A DNA stretch of 64,000 nt, from contig VXBA01003774.1 of assembly GCA_013399895.1 (NCBI GenBank), positions 76,728 to 140,727 of the forward strand, read 5' to 3'. Made by a program: the position numbers and the translations under genes. The DNA is from Serilophus lunatus. Lineage: Eukaryota > Chordata > Aves > Passeriformes > Eurylaimidae. Below the pieces are notes generated by a model. The model was not told the origin of the DNA. It did no database searches and saw only the letters and a list, made by a program, of their open reading frames with translations. The first letter of the stretch is position 1. Each line of letters starts with the position of its first letter. Shown here piece after piece: positions 1 to 13,400 of this stretch.

Positions 1-213
1 NNNNNNNNNNNNNNNNNNNNNNNNNNNNNNNNNNNNNNNNNNNNNNNNNNNNNNNNNNNNNNNNNNNNNNNNNNNNNNNNNNNNNNNNNNNNNNNNNNNN
101 NNNNNNNNNNNNNNNNNNNNNNNNNNNNNNNNNNNNNNNNNNNNNNNNNNNNNNNNNNNNNNNNNNNNNNNNNNNNNNNNNNNNNNNNNNNNNNNNNNNN
201 NNNNNNNNNNNNN
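1..213. other. Assembly gap
   Basis: Run of N at the window start. It directly abuts GC-rich coding sequence of SHF exon 1, so the SHF start codon and promoter are probably in or beyond this gap. Confidence 0.99.
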
Positions 214-497
214 CGCCCCCGACGCCCGGGGGCGCGGCCGAGCCGCTGGCCGCCGCCCAGCCCGACATCGTGGCGGCCTACCGGCTGCAGAAGGAGCGCG
301 ACTTCGAGGACCCTTACAGCGGACCGCCGCCCGCCGCCGCCCCCGACGGGCCCCGCTACGTCTCGCCCAAGCACCGGCTCATCAAGGTGGAGGCGGTGGA
401 GAAGGTGCCCGCCAGCCCCCCGCCGCCGCCGCTGGTGCCCGCTGCTCCCAGCTCGCCCCCGGCCGGCCCCGAGCCGCCCGACGAGCCGCCGCAGGAG
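214..497 (+). CDS. SHF: SHF exon 1 (partial, cut by gap)
   Basis: The reading frame is open from 216 to the donor GAG|GTGAGT at 497/498 and ends in phase 0. It encodes the family motif YRLQKERDFEDPYSG, the segment YVSPKHRLIKVE and a run of prolines (PPPPP) that could bind SH3 domains. The frame is still open at the gap edge and lacks a Met, so the start codon is upstream. Confidence 0.9.
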
Positions 498-1420
498 GTG
501 AGTGACCGGGCACGGGCGCCCCGCTGCCCTTCCCGCGGTGTCCCGGCACTGGGGGGATGCTCTGGGTGACCCCTCCGGAGCCTCGGCCGCCGCCGAGCAG
601 GACGAGGAGCCCCCCGGGGCAGGTGGAGCCTGAGCGCCCCGCTCATGGAGATGCCCTCGGTAGTCCCGCCGGACCCTTGGCAGCCACCGTAAGGAGCGGG
701 TTTCGGATCCTCGAGCACCGAGGGGCGACCACGGCCAGGCTCCGCGGGGGTCCCGTGTCGCGGTCCCCCCGTGCCCCGGCAGCACCGACATGCCGGGCAC
801 GCGTCAGCGGGAACGGGGGCGGCCCCGGCTGCTCCGGCTCCCGCGGGAGGCAGGTACGGTCCCCCGCAGGAAGCGCGCTCTGCGAGGGGCGAGAGCGCAC
901 AGCTCCTGGCCGCCTTCGTGCCATTGCTTTGCCGCAAGTGCCTGGTGCTCTACGGAGGTGAAGACCTTCCAGCCTGAGAAGGCCCTGGGCGGCACAGGAC
1001 CGCCACCGGCGGTGGCTTCCGACGCTGGGGCCGGTGACCCGGGGCCTCGCAGCGCCCCGTGCCCGGTGACGCGGATCTGCCTGTGCCCGCTTTCCCGGGC
1101 TGCCTGTGCCAGCGGCGGTGGCCAGGCTGCCTGAGCTGCCGTGCTGCTTTGTCAGGAATCCTCAGCGCCTCTTTGTCTGCCGCCTCCCCGCCGGCTTCTC
1201 CGGGGTCAGAGCAGAGCCTGGCGCTGCCGGTGCTGCCGAGGAGGCGAGAAACGTCCTCAGTGAGAGGCAGGAGCTGGGGAGAAGCCCCCCGAGGGGAGAC
1301 GGGCTCTGAGTGGCACAAGGACCTGATGGAGGATAAACCCAACGGGGGCCGCGGCCGTTGGTGCCGAGGCGCTCTCTTGGCAGAGAGGCTGATGCGGGGA
1401 CTGCGCAAATAAAGGCAGGA
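214..1420. promoter_or_regulatory. CpG island over SHF exon 1 and start of intron 1
   Basis: Very GC-rich sequence with many CpG dinucleotides runs from the gap edge through exon 1 and roughly 900 bases into intron 1, then fades after about 1.4 kb. A CpG island over the first coding exon is typical of a vertebrate promoter. The transcription start itself is not visible and probably lies in the gap. The right boundary was judged by eye. Confidence 0.75.
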
Positions 1421-4400
1421 GGGGTAATTAGTGCCCGCTAGCGCTGCCGGCTGCAAGACGGGGCTTGTCAGGCGAACTCGACGGGATTGCAGATCTGGCT
1501 GGCGGAGGGAATGGTGGGTACAGTCAGTGATCCCATCCGTGGTCCCTGGCACTGGCGGGCGGGCACGATGAAATGAGCACTGGGGCAACATCTGGTTTGG
1601 AGTGTTTGAAGCAGATACAAAAACTTTTTGCTGGTGGATATGGGAAAGTTGCTCATACTGACTGATTGCTTTTGGGAGGTTTCCAGGGGAGCCCTGCAGA
1701 GCCCCCCTTATAAGCCGTGTAAACTGATGGCTGTGGGCTGCAGAGGAGGNAATGGATTTTCCTCTGAACACATGCTGCAGGGTCAGAGGGAGCAGGAGCC
1801 GGTGGTTGTCATGGAAGGATATGATGTGCATAAGGCTGAGCAGGAACTGTGGGAAGCAGAGACTTCTGACAGGCACAGCCAGGCTGTTCAGGCATCTGAA
1901 GGCTGGGGAGAATCTGAGAAGTTTAGAGAAAAGTCGGAAGCTGGGATGCATTTGGGGAAACTGTGCTAACCGTGCTAGGCTGAAGAAGACCCTTCATGTT
2001 GTCCAGGATAGATGATGATTAGATTACTGCTGGTCTCCTGTGTGCCTCTGTGAGGAGGAGGTTTCTTTAAGGCTCTGGTATGTCATGGACACATGCAGAG
2101 CTCCACAGGCTGAGTGAAGCCAGAATAAAGGTGGAAATATTTGATGGTGTATGCAGCTGTTCATTTAAGTTCATTTAAGCCAGGGAGCATCCACCATGTA
2201 TAGCATCTCTGTTGGGCTGGAATGCCTTTTGCAGCTCCCATCTGCTGGCTTTGGTGCTGAGCTGAGTGGTGGGAGGGTTTCTCAGCTGCTCCAACGTCTT
2301 GGTGGCTCTTCCTTGAGGTGGTACAGGAAGATGGATGTGTCTGCTGGGGTGTTACTGCTGCTTGTGACCCTTGCTCTTGGTGATATCAAGGTGTTCTGGA
2401 GCAGGGAAGGGATGGTGAGGCTGGGCTAGGGCTGAAATGATGGCTGTGCAGGGGGCTCAGTGCTCTCGCAATTAAGGAGGAGGCAGTGGGCACTGTTCCT
2501 TACCTGCTGCAGGGCCTGACACTCCAGATCCATGGGTGTGAGCCTTGGGTCGTGGTGAAGAGAGGTGAAGGAGAAATACAATTCTGGGTCCAGGCGAGGC
2601 TGCTGAAGCAGAGAAGGGTTTTGCTAATGATTGAGGGTGAAAATCACTCTAATAAAATGTGCAGCCCTTTCGAGCAGGAACAATGAGGATGGACAGAAGT
2701 GAAGGAAGCAGCCATCGGTTCCTGGTTGTGTGGTTTGGCTGAGGCTGTGTGGTTTGCAGTAGGGGCACTGTGCTGAGGCTGGAGACTGGCCATGTTCCCT
2801 GGGAGCCCTATGTCTGCTGTAGCTGTCCTGCCCCTTCTGGAGAATGGGAGACGGTACAGGAACGTCTTGGTAGTGGCATCCTTCCTGCCTGGGACACACA
2901 GTGGGACTTCACTGCTCTTTGCATGAGCCGGGCACATCTTTCCACCTTGTGTGGCATCTGCAGCATCTTGTGGGGACACGTTGGAGTGAGCTCGGCAGTT
3001 GCTCCTCCTGCTTTCCAAACCCTGTTGGGCTTGGTGAGGACCAGCACAAGTCCTCCTCTGTCTGCTTGGTCTGCCAGGCCTTTTCTCACAATGGACTGAC
3101 CCTGTGTGGTTCACCTGAGCCAGGTGGATACCCTGGGGGTGACTTCTCTGCCCTGTTTGGTTTAGGGATAAGGAGTATTAAGATGCAGGGGGGAGAGATG
3201 CAATGAGGGACCTTCCTGCATGTGGATGCCTGCACCCAGGGCACAGTGTGCTTGAGGATGGGGTCGGGGAGGTACCTGGGGACATCTTTGTCCTGTGCCC
3301 GCGGGGACCAGTCGCTGCCGTTGCTGCTGTGAGCGCAGGGTCAGCGCCGCAGGGTGTGGGAACGGCCGGCCAGGAAGCTCTTGGGTGTGTGTCTTTCCTG
3401 TGAGAGCCTCCTTGAACTGAGTCATCTTACGTGATGCCGTGCTGTCCGCCCCACTCCCTCCTCCCCTGCCACGAGTGCAGCCGTGGGCTCCCAGGCTGGC
3501 CCAGCCATGCCCCGTGGGCTGCTCACCAGACCTTTCCTGGAGCCACTGCTCTGTTTACTTTTGGGTTTGGCTTCAGTGTGTACCAAAAGACAAGCTGCCA
3601 GATATGTAAACTGGGGGAAGCTGACAGAATGATCCGAATTTGGTTAAACCCGGCAATCTCCTGAGGGGACCCCAAATGTGCTTTATCTCCAGGGCCAGAA
3701 ACTTGTTTTTGAAGTGAAGAATCTCCTAAGGTATCCTCTGGGAACCTCTCTGTAGAGTGGAGCATCTTGTGGTGGTGGGTAGAATGTTTCTAGGCAAGAT
3801 GGGGTGAAGAGCCCCAGCTCTGCCCTGGGATTTCACAGTCTGAACTGTGAATGCCCCTGGAGACCTGTGATCTGTTGCCTTCACTGGTGGGCAGCATACA
3901 AGCCTTCTAACTGCGAGAACCCACAGATCATCTGGTTCTTCACCTTAATTTTCTTTTGATTTTCTTTTTTTAATTACAGTGGGCATAAATAATAGAGCAG
4001 GACCAGCCTTAGTGTGCAGCAGGGATCTGGGTGTGCATTGCTATGGCAGATAACACTGGGCAGATATCACTCTGTGGCAGATAACACATGGTGTGAAAAC
4101 CACTCATGTGCTCAAGCAGGACGTGTGCAGGTGCCTGCAGTGCCTGGCTGCTGCCTGAAGGACTGGTCTGCACTCAGAGCTGGGGGGTGGCTGCACCCTG
4201 AGGGGGTGGCTTTGCATGTCTGGCTTTTGCTTTGCACCTGAATTATTTCCAGTCCAGCAAAGCCTGTGCTGTGTTTGAGCAGGTGATGCCTCTACCTGGG
4301 CGCTGGGATCAGCAGGCAGTGAGCAGCTCCCTCTGTGACATGAGACATGAGCAAAGCATGGAAATGCCTGGCCTTTGACTGAACTGGGGGGGCCTGGGAG

Positions 4401-7400
4401 CTGCCCTGCTATGGCTATGGCTCTCTCCTGCCCTGGGAAACAGCCATGTGTCCTGTGGCTGCTGCTGAGAGCCCCGCACCCTGGTTTAGGATTAGGAGAT
4501 GTCAGAGATGCAGTTTCTTGGGCAGTCCTAATTCACTCATGTGCAAGGTCATTAGGATGCATCTGGTAGTTGTGTGATCCCTGCTGTTTGCCCCATTCCT
4601 GAGCCTTAAGCCCCTCAGCCTCGAGGCTCAAGGTACCATTGTCATGCTCTGCATCCTGAGGTTGTGATGCCCCTGGAAACAGGAATTGCCTCCCTACCTT
4701 TTCCATGGCTCTTTGCTGTAATATCTAACCATTAAAAAACGATTAGCTTTATGTTCTCAGCACCCTACAGTTGGGAAGACCTTGCTTCTATGAAGTGGCA
4801 TCCTTGAGACAGTGCACCATTTGCTCTGAGTCCATGCTAAGACCAGCAAACCACATCCTCTGCCACCAGAGCCTGTCTAATCTCTGCTGGGTGCCTCTGC
4901 ACCCCTCTGCAAGCAAAATACCCAGTTTTAGGGGTCTTGGCAGAGATCTGTTAGGATTCTTCACCATCCTGTCCTTTCTAGACCTGGAGGCATTTTCAGT
5001 GGAGGCCGCTCTGTGAGCTTGCTGGAGCTCATGTGTTCTTCCCTGGGAAGCCAGACCCATATGCCAAGGAAATGCTTAGAAATAAGATTGGACTCGATGA
5101 TCTTGGAGGTCTTTTTCCACCTTAATGATTGTATGACAGAGCAACCACTGCACACAGAGGAGCCTTGCAGGCTTCTCTTGTCTGAAGCTGCTCTGTGTGT
5201 ATGGGGCAAAGGGAGGGTCCAGGCTTGGGGCTGGAGGAATGGACTGCTAGCCCCTTTCTAAGCCCAGGAGGGTCAGCAAACCACGTTTCGCAGCCCCCAG
5301 CATGCTCAAAGCTGTGAGAGCTCTCTGCAAAGGGTGAGCACCAGGCATGGCCCTGCCTGGTTGCACACCTTGCCTTTTGAGTTGGTGTAGGGGTTTTGTT
5401 CGTGTGAGGTCACTGCAGCTGTGCCTGTGCCTGGCTCGGCACAAATGTCTGTGTGAAGATGCTGTCACTGTCACAGGGCTGTGCTCCACAGATGATGAGG
5501 TGCAGCAAGAACCTCTTTGCAGCTTTCAAGGAATGGGAGCAGCCTGTTGGATCTCCCAAATGTTTGAAACAGCACCGCTGATCTGCCCTTGGGATCTTGC
5601 AGGCAGCAGGTGGGAAGCAAGTCCCAGTGACAAAGCAGCTGCAAAAGTCTCCAGTGCCTTGCATTTCCCTTGGGTGGGGGGGTTTGCCCCAGTGGTGGCA
5701 AACAAGGGGCTGCAGCCCCTGGGGCTCAGTGTTGCCCCTTGGTGTCTCTGGTGCCCGGCCGTGCCTGAGCAAAGCCACATCATCTCTCGGATGATGGAGG
5801 TGAGAGCAGATTGCCTGTCCATGCTGCAAAGCCTGGGGCTGGCTGCTCCTGCAGCCTTGTCCCTGCTCGTTGTCACGGGGCTGAGCCTCGAGTGGAGCTG
5901 GTACCCGAGCAGCCCTGTCCTGCTGCTGCCTTGGAGGGCTGAGAGCATCTGCCGGCCCCCACGTTTGAGCCCCTGTTCTGCCTTGCCCTGGGTGGCTGTG
6001 AGCCCTGTGGCTGGCAGGATGTGCTCTGGGGATGATGTGCTGCTCACATGCCCCATATGGAGGGACCAGGCCTGGAGGGCTGACCCAGGTCCCCACTGCA
6101 TGTTTAGGGAGGAGGTGGCATGTTGGGCATGGAGGACCATGTTTCTGCTGTAGTTCATAGGGATGCAAAGGCTTGGGGCTGCACGGAGATGTTTACAGCT
6201 CCAGTTCCTGTTCCCTTTTCCTGCTGGGTTTTGCTGCTACAGGCTATTGTTGGGCGTTTTGCACAGGAAGGAGGGAGAAGTGCTTTAAGCCAATTACAGG
6301 AGCAGAGGAATATGTGAGCAGCCCTGATCTCTGAGGCTGGCCAGAAGCAAGGGCAGCATGGCAGTGAGGATGGAGCCTGGCACTGGGTGGGATAAGGCAG
6401 CCATCACATCAAGCTTAGGACATTTGGTCATTGCTGTGGGACATCTGCATAGCCTGTGTTGTGGTAGCAAACCTTCATAAACTGGGGGTTTGCATCCTGG
6501 TGGCCGAGCAGACTCTGGCAAAGGTGCTTGGGTTCACTTGGATGTTAGAAATACTGCCTGGCCTCGTTTTGGGAACAGGCTTTGAGGTGGAGGTGGTATG
6601 TACAGCTCCAGGTTTGTTGGGGACTGCAGCACCATATGATGGAGTGCTCTGGCTGGGAAGCTGCTGAGATACTGGAGCAGGCATGTGGCTCCAGTGCTGG
6701 AGGAGATCGAGCTCTTGGACATGCCCCATATCCCATATGGGATCATCTCATTTTCACTAGTAAGCACAAACTTGGGGAATTTTGTGCTGTCCCTGTGATA
6801 TGACACTTGAGAGGCTTCTGGTCCTGCCTTCCAGAGGAAAGCCCTGTCTTGTGTTCTTTGGGATGTGTCTGGGGATGCTGCAGGGGCCTGGGAAGGAGCA
6901 GAAAGGAAGCTATGGGCTGTTCTTTGCCCTATTGTTAGAAAACCTCTTCCAACAAGCCCACAGGAGCCCTGGAGAATAACCAGTATGTTCCCAGTCGTGC
7001 CAATGCTAGCTGACACCCCTGGCCTGGGACCTGTGCCCGTTCTGCACCTCAGGAGAGGAAATGTGGCTGCGTGCAGGGAGGGCATCTGTGTGCATTGGTG
7101 GGTATGGCCCTGCTGGCAGCCCCGTGCCACGGTGGGACCCAGCTGGGGAGTCTGTGTGGGTGCTGGCAGTGCTGAGCCCCACCGTGAGGGAGGCGTCCGG
7201 GCTGCCTTCTGCTCTGCTTGGCTCCATCCCAGCTTTTGGGACAAAGGCTGGAGCGTTTCCACGGGCGAGTGCCGATGCCTGGAAAGCTGTCAGCTGCCAG
7301 CACCTGCTCTGTGGCGCTGCCACGATGCGGCTGCTCTGGCTGCTGCTAGGAGAGCTCATGGTGAGCTCCCTGCTCCCCCTTCCCTGAAAAGGCAGGGAGT

Positions 7401-10400
7401 GCCCTAACCCTTCTCCTACCCTTGTCCTCTTCCAGCTGGCTGTCCTGGAGGACTACGCAGATCCCTTCGATGCGGCGCAGGTGGCAGGTAGCCAGGCAGG
7501 GCTGGAGAAGGTGACCGAGAATGACGGGTACATGGAGCCGTATGAAGCCCAGAAGATGATGGCTGGTAAGGTGGAAGGCTCCATGCAAAGGCTGCTCTTT
7601 GCACCTCTCTTTGGTGGTGCAAACTCCCCGAGTTTGATGGCCACCGTACTGTGTTCCTGGCAGCCTTTGATGGCACTGTTTATCTTATCCCAGATAAGAC
7701 AAACCCGGGTGGTTGCTGTGACAGGGAACAGCCACTTCACAGGCAAATTTTCCCATCTTTATCCATGATTTTTTTGGGTTTGGCAGAGCCAGAGCATTCA
7801 AAGACCGCCCAAGCAATACAGGTGTGCCTCTCTCTCCCTGCTGCTGCCCCCTGGGACCCCAGGCTGAGCCAGGAGAGACCTGACATTCTGTGCATCTGGC
7901 TTAAAACTAAAATGGATATGGGAGCTATTTAATTCTTTTAGGACCAGACCAGAGCATGCCGTGTCTGCTGCAGCAGCAGGGGGTCTCCAGTGGGCCTATT
8001 CATGGCTAGAAAGCTGGAGAGGTGGGAGCATGTGTTCCTGAAGGCAGTGCTCAGGGTCACCATATTGGCTTGTGTACTCCAGGCTCTGGCTCTGCTGTTC
8101 AGTTCTGTGGTTTTCCTGGACCAAGTGGTTTCTGGAAAGCTCTTGTGGCTTTTTGGAGTAGACTGTTGTATTTCTTGGAAAAATTGGTAGGCAGTGGAGG
8201 GGCTGCCTGCGCCTGTGGGAGAGACTTTGTTTTGATTGGGGGAAGAGTATTTTATTAAACCAGCTACACTGGGTGCCCAGGAGAGAAACCCGTCCTCGCT
8301 GCTTGTGGGAAATCAGGCTCTGGGATGCTCTGTCCCCACAGATCCTGCTTTGCAGGGGTCCCCAGGAGTAGGGGTGTTGTAATGTGGGGATCATGGTACT
8401 GTGAACTGCTCAGGCCTGGCTGCCCAGCAGCTCCCCTGCTTCTGGCAGGTGCTTGCTGAAGGTTTGGGGGATCTCCTCTGTCACTGATGCTCCCTAGCCC
8501 ATTTCCCTGATGGCTGACATTGAGCCCTATCCTTTAGCAGGGTTTCGGGGACCGTGTCTGGGCTGCATTGGGCAGAAAGCTCATGGTCTCCTCCCTGTTC
8601 TCCTGCTAGAGATCCGCCAGAAGGGCTTACGGGAGGCTCCTGCCCGGCCTCTGCACCTCTACGACACTCCCTACGAGCCTGTGCTGGACTTGGATGGTGA
8701 GCGCCCGGCCTGCCCCAGGCCCAGGGAGTCCCGGCTGCCCGAGGACGATGAGCGGCCGCCGGAGGAGTATGACCAGCCCTGGGAGTGGAAGAAGGAGCGG
8801 ATCTCGAAAGCCTTCGCAGGTGAGCGATGGGAGCAGCCATAAAGCAACCAGTGCTTTTTGTGAAGCTGGATTCTTGGGGTTTCTTCATCATTTGCTGGTC
8901 AGTAGTGTTGGCCTCTGCATTTCTGTGACTCGAGGAGTGCTCATGCTCTTGCAGGAGCTGTTTTTCTGAGCAGGGAGACAGGTTGGGCAGAGTGATGGAT
9001 AGAGCTGCCTCAGCAGCCCGTCCAATTCCCGTCTCCCTTTGCCTCTTCCTTGCTCTGACCCACCACAGCCTCGGGTGCAAATTAACCCTCCCCACCTCGG
9101 ATTGCAGGGAAGAGGCACAACTCTGGTCACAAGCAGATCACTCCTTCCTTGGGGCAGGAGGGATCCCCAAGGGGTCTTCGGCCAGGCTTTGTCCAGCCTC
9201 TCTGACCTATTTATCCGTTCTGCGGGATCAATTGTGTTTGTGTTTGGTAATGAGGAAATCCATGCTGTGCATTAGCACTGGGTCCTCTGCCAGTGCTGGC
9301 TAATTGCCATGCTCTTATCTAGGATGCATTTTAATTGCAGCATTGTGTGTCTGTGCTGCAGCCGGCACACGGGGCTCTTGAGCTGGCGGTGCTGTGTGGA
9401 GATGCTGGCAGAGAGACGTGGACATTTGGGCTTGTAGAGTGGTTCACCTTTTGGGTTTGAGCACTGTGAGCTGGAAGTGGGTGTGCTGGACTTGATGGTA
9501 CTGTGTCTTACTTGTGCCTGAGGTTGCTGTGCCAAGGATTCAGCTTGTCAGGCTTCATCATGGAACATGGTAAACTGCTGGGCTGGGATTATGCTGAGGT
9601 GGTTGAGCTTGTGTCTGGACAGATGAGCCACCTTATGAACTGTCCCTGGATGGAGGTGGTGTGTTCATAGGTCTGGCTTATGTGTGGATGCACGTGGGCA
9701 CTGCCCAGGGCACTTCAGGCCTTGCTCCGAGTCCCAAGGGAGTCAGGTTGCCATGCCCTGGCCACTGCTGAGACCTGCAGTGTGTTTTTGGGACCTGCTG
9801 CCTGTTTTTATCTGAAGCCAGAGCAGGTCCTGCTGTGTCTTGGAGGATGTTTCTTCACTCCAGTGATGCCAAAACCTCTCTGCTGACCCGTTTCTCCTTT
9901 GGGGGGCCTGCAGGACCCCAGCTGATGGGCAGTTGGTACTGGCACAAAGCTGCAACCCACTGATGCCTGGTAGGGGAATGTGGATCCTGTGGGTGGCTGG
10001 AAAGGACCCAGGGCAAGATGGATGCATGGGCAGGACAGATGGTAATGGGATGCTTGGCCAAGATCCCCCAGATGGATGTATATGTGGGGGGGTGATCACA
10101 GGCTCCCCCTTGCTCCAGAGAGGGTTGACTGGAATACCTGATGAAGGAACATGGTCTCTCCATCAGAAATGTGCTCTATTTCAGGCCTCTCCCTGCTTGG
10201 TGCCGCGAAGGGAATGAGATGGCCAAGGTGGTGTAAGGCTCCCAGGAATTTAGTCCTCTAGTCTTTCCCCCTACAACTGCTTTCCTTCTCTGTGAGCCTC
10301 TGGTGTTGCTGATGGTTTTTTTCTAAGCCCTTTCTTTCTCTCTCTCTTTCTCTTTTGCTCTCTCTTCCCCACACTCTTCCCGGCCCGCCCTCATCCAGTT

Positions 10401-13400
10401 GAAATCAAGGTCATTAAAGACCTGCCGTGGCCCCCGCCGGTGGGACAGCTGGACAGCGGTGAGAGCCCCCCGGACGGTGAGGCCGGTGCCCCCGTCCCTC
10501 CGCAGCACGGCCAGCACAGCTATGAAGACGCCAATGGTGGGTCTCGCGTGACAGCGGGGTGCCCGGGGGGGCTGTGCCGGTGCTCGCTATGACCCTGCCT
10601 TGCTGCGGCGCCTCGGAGCTTGCCCAGGGCACTGCCAGACACCCACCCTCCTCCTCTGCCTCCCCCAGCCCCTCCTGGCCCCTTCAGGTGTCCTGTGTTG
10701 GACACAGACGTTTGTCCTCGCCTCTCCTGCACCTTCTCTAGCTCTACGGTGACTCTTTGCTCCCAGGAGGGGATTATTCGGTGGCAGAGTTATTACCGTC
10801 TCTTTTGTTCTCTCCTCTTTGCCTCCAAATTCACAGTGTTTGATGGCTGCTTTTATGGTCTTTGCTCGACAACTGCTCTGAGCATTTAGCTGATGTTTTC
10901 TTGTGACTCATAATGCCCAGGTCCCTTACAGATGTGGTAGTAGCTAATTCAGATCCCAGCGCTGAAGCTAGGGCTGTTTTTTCTCCTCTTCATCATTTAG
11001 CACTGCTCTGTTTCTTCTGCTGTTTTATTACCTTGCTGCTCAGTGGCAGGAGGTCCCTCTGGATTCTCTGCTCGTGCTTTTGCTATCCTGAGCAGCCAAA
11101 TCTCCCAGGTACACTTTGTCATCTCAGGTTTGCCTTATTGTGAAGGCGTTTTTGTGTGTGCTGAGCACAGAGACCCTGGGTAAATCCCCCTTGGACACTG
11201 CTGGCAGTCTCACTTATGAAAGCCAAATATTGCTGCTTCTCTTTTAACCCTTTATTAATATTTTAAGAACCTTCCTCTTATGCTGTGCTTGGATTAGGAT
11301 TTTGCCAAGAGCAGTGGGTTGGGGGAGCTTGTTAAAAGGCATGACTGGGTAGTTACCAGTGAGGAGCTGGGACACGAGACGTGCCTGTTCCTCTGCAGCA
11401 GCGTGCCGTGCCTGGCCGTGCGTCACTAACGCTGTCCTGGTGGGCACTGCGACATGCCAGGTGCTGGGGTCTGATTTCCTTATCTGCAGTTACCCAGATC
11501 CCTGCAGAGCTTCGTAGAATAAAACCAGAGTGGCCTTTGCTGCCTCCCAGGTGGGTTTGAACACGAGGCTGCAGGTGACAGCTGATTTCTCTGCTGATGG
11601 TAGGGACGCAGCTCTGCCAAGGCTGTGTTGGGTATTTCCCTAATGCATAGGGATGCTGCAGGCTGAGCTCAGTCCTGAACAAGTAAGGTCTTGGCAGGTG
11701 GGAACTTCCTGATTCTCTTCCTGCAATGTATGCAGGTGTCAAGAAAAATTAATCTTTTTGCTATATGCAGCCCCTTCTTTTCCCCCGTCATTTATTATCC
11801 TCACAGTCATTCTGACATGGATCCTGCTCCTGAGGAACACATCAGTTTGTCATTTTTCCTGGTTTTAGCAACACATAGTCTTTTTCTTTTCCCCTGCCTT
11901 GCCTTGCTTTGTTGTGTTAAGTTTATCTTGCCAGAGTTTAGTCTCATTTTCTACCTCCCCTGTCTGGGGATGTCTCGAACGTCTTGAAGGATGTCTTCTT
12001 CCTCCTAAGGGCTTGTTTTTAATATCCTGTTTAATCATGCACATGCCTCTGCCTCCCTCTGACAGGTGCAATGCATTTCTTCTGAGCCTGTAACGCGATG
12101 ACTTTGTGCCGCCAGCAAACACTTGGGCTGTTTGATTGTCTGACTTTTTAACGATCGCCCCAATTTTTTAAGGTGATGAGTTGAAATTGAAACCTGACTG
12201 TGATGTACAAGGGCAAGCATGGCCAGTGAAAAGCCAGAGCACTGCAGAGGCAGCACTTGTCAAGCCTTAATGCTGGGCACCTCCTCCCTTAGCTGCTGCA
12301 CAGCGGGGTTGAAACCATGCTGAGCTGCAGAGGATTTTGCCTGGATTTGCTTTTGGTTGCCTTCCCCTCCTTGCAGGGCTGGGGGAGCTGGAATCCTGTT
12401 TGCCTGCATGGGGCCTGGAGAAGATGTCCCTCAAACAACCACCTTGGAATATGCTCTGCTAGAGATGAAGACATCCCTCTCTGGGAATTTTTTGCCTCTC
12501 CCTCCAGCAGCCAGGAAGCATGAGGAGGGGGGAAGTTGTCCAGTCTGGGACATCCCAGTTGTCCTGGGAGCTATGACTCCTGGGCTTGGCCACCTCTGGG
12601 ATGATTGTGCCGCCACAGCAGCAGCCCCGGGCAGCCCTAGGCCATGGCAGCTCTGCCCGATCAATAAGTAATTTGTGTGAGGGGGCTGGCAGTGCAGGGG
12701 AGCAATAATGAACTCTCAGGAGGAGGGAGAAACAATATTGTTAATGCTGAAATCATACTGTGTGGAAATAACAGGTGATGGGAGGCCAAGTCCTTGTCAA
12801 TGGCTCAGGCACTCCCTTGCACTTGCTGGCACTGGTGCACGGGTGGGCTGGGCTGGTGCCAGGCAGGTGGCTGTGTCAGGGAGATACCTGCAGTCCAAAT
12901 ATCCCCTTCCCACCTCAGGGAATTGTTTTTTCAGGCCAGGGTTTACTTGTGACAGCAGAAACGTGTCTGTTGGTTCCAAAATGATTGCTCCCTTTAGCTC
13001 CATCTATCCCCCTCCTCATTTTAGTTTTATTTTTTTCGTCCAAGACTGGGGAACCTCTCCTTGCTGCATCTCACTTAACTCTGTGCTGCAGCTGTGGAGC
13101 CTGTGATTGCATTAGCTAAACCTCCTGAGCTTTTGAATGTTTCCTGGAAACATTTTTCATGGGCTCAGACACTGGCCCCAAGCCTGGTGTGGTGGGCACC
13201 AGCCTGGGCACTGCAGTGAGCAGCAGCCTAAGAGCTGCCCTGCCCTTGCTTAGAGCAGGGGGACAGGGTGGTGTGAGAGGGCCCAGCGTGGTGTAATGTG
13301 GCTCTGGCTCTTCCCGCAGTGGGAAAGCTGGGATCCAACCTGTTTGCCTGTCCCTGCCACCAGTGGTGACACGTGTCTGTCTTGCAGGTCCCTCGGAGGG

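Noticed and set aside
5347..6168. Overlapping 250-270-aa frames on both strands in SHF intron 1
   Set aside because: They lie within an intron, overlap on opposite strands, have no splice support and show no domain.
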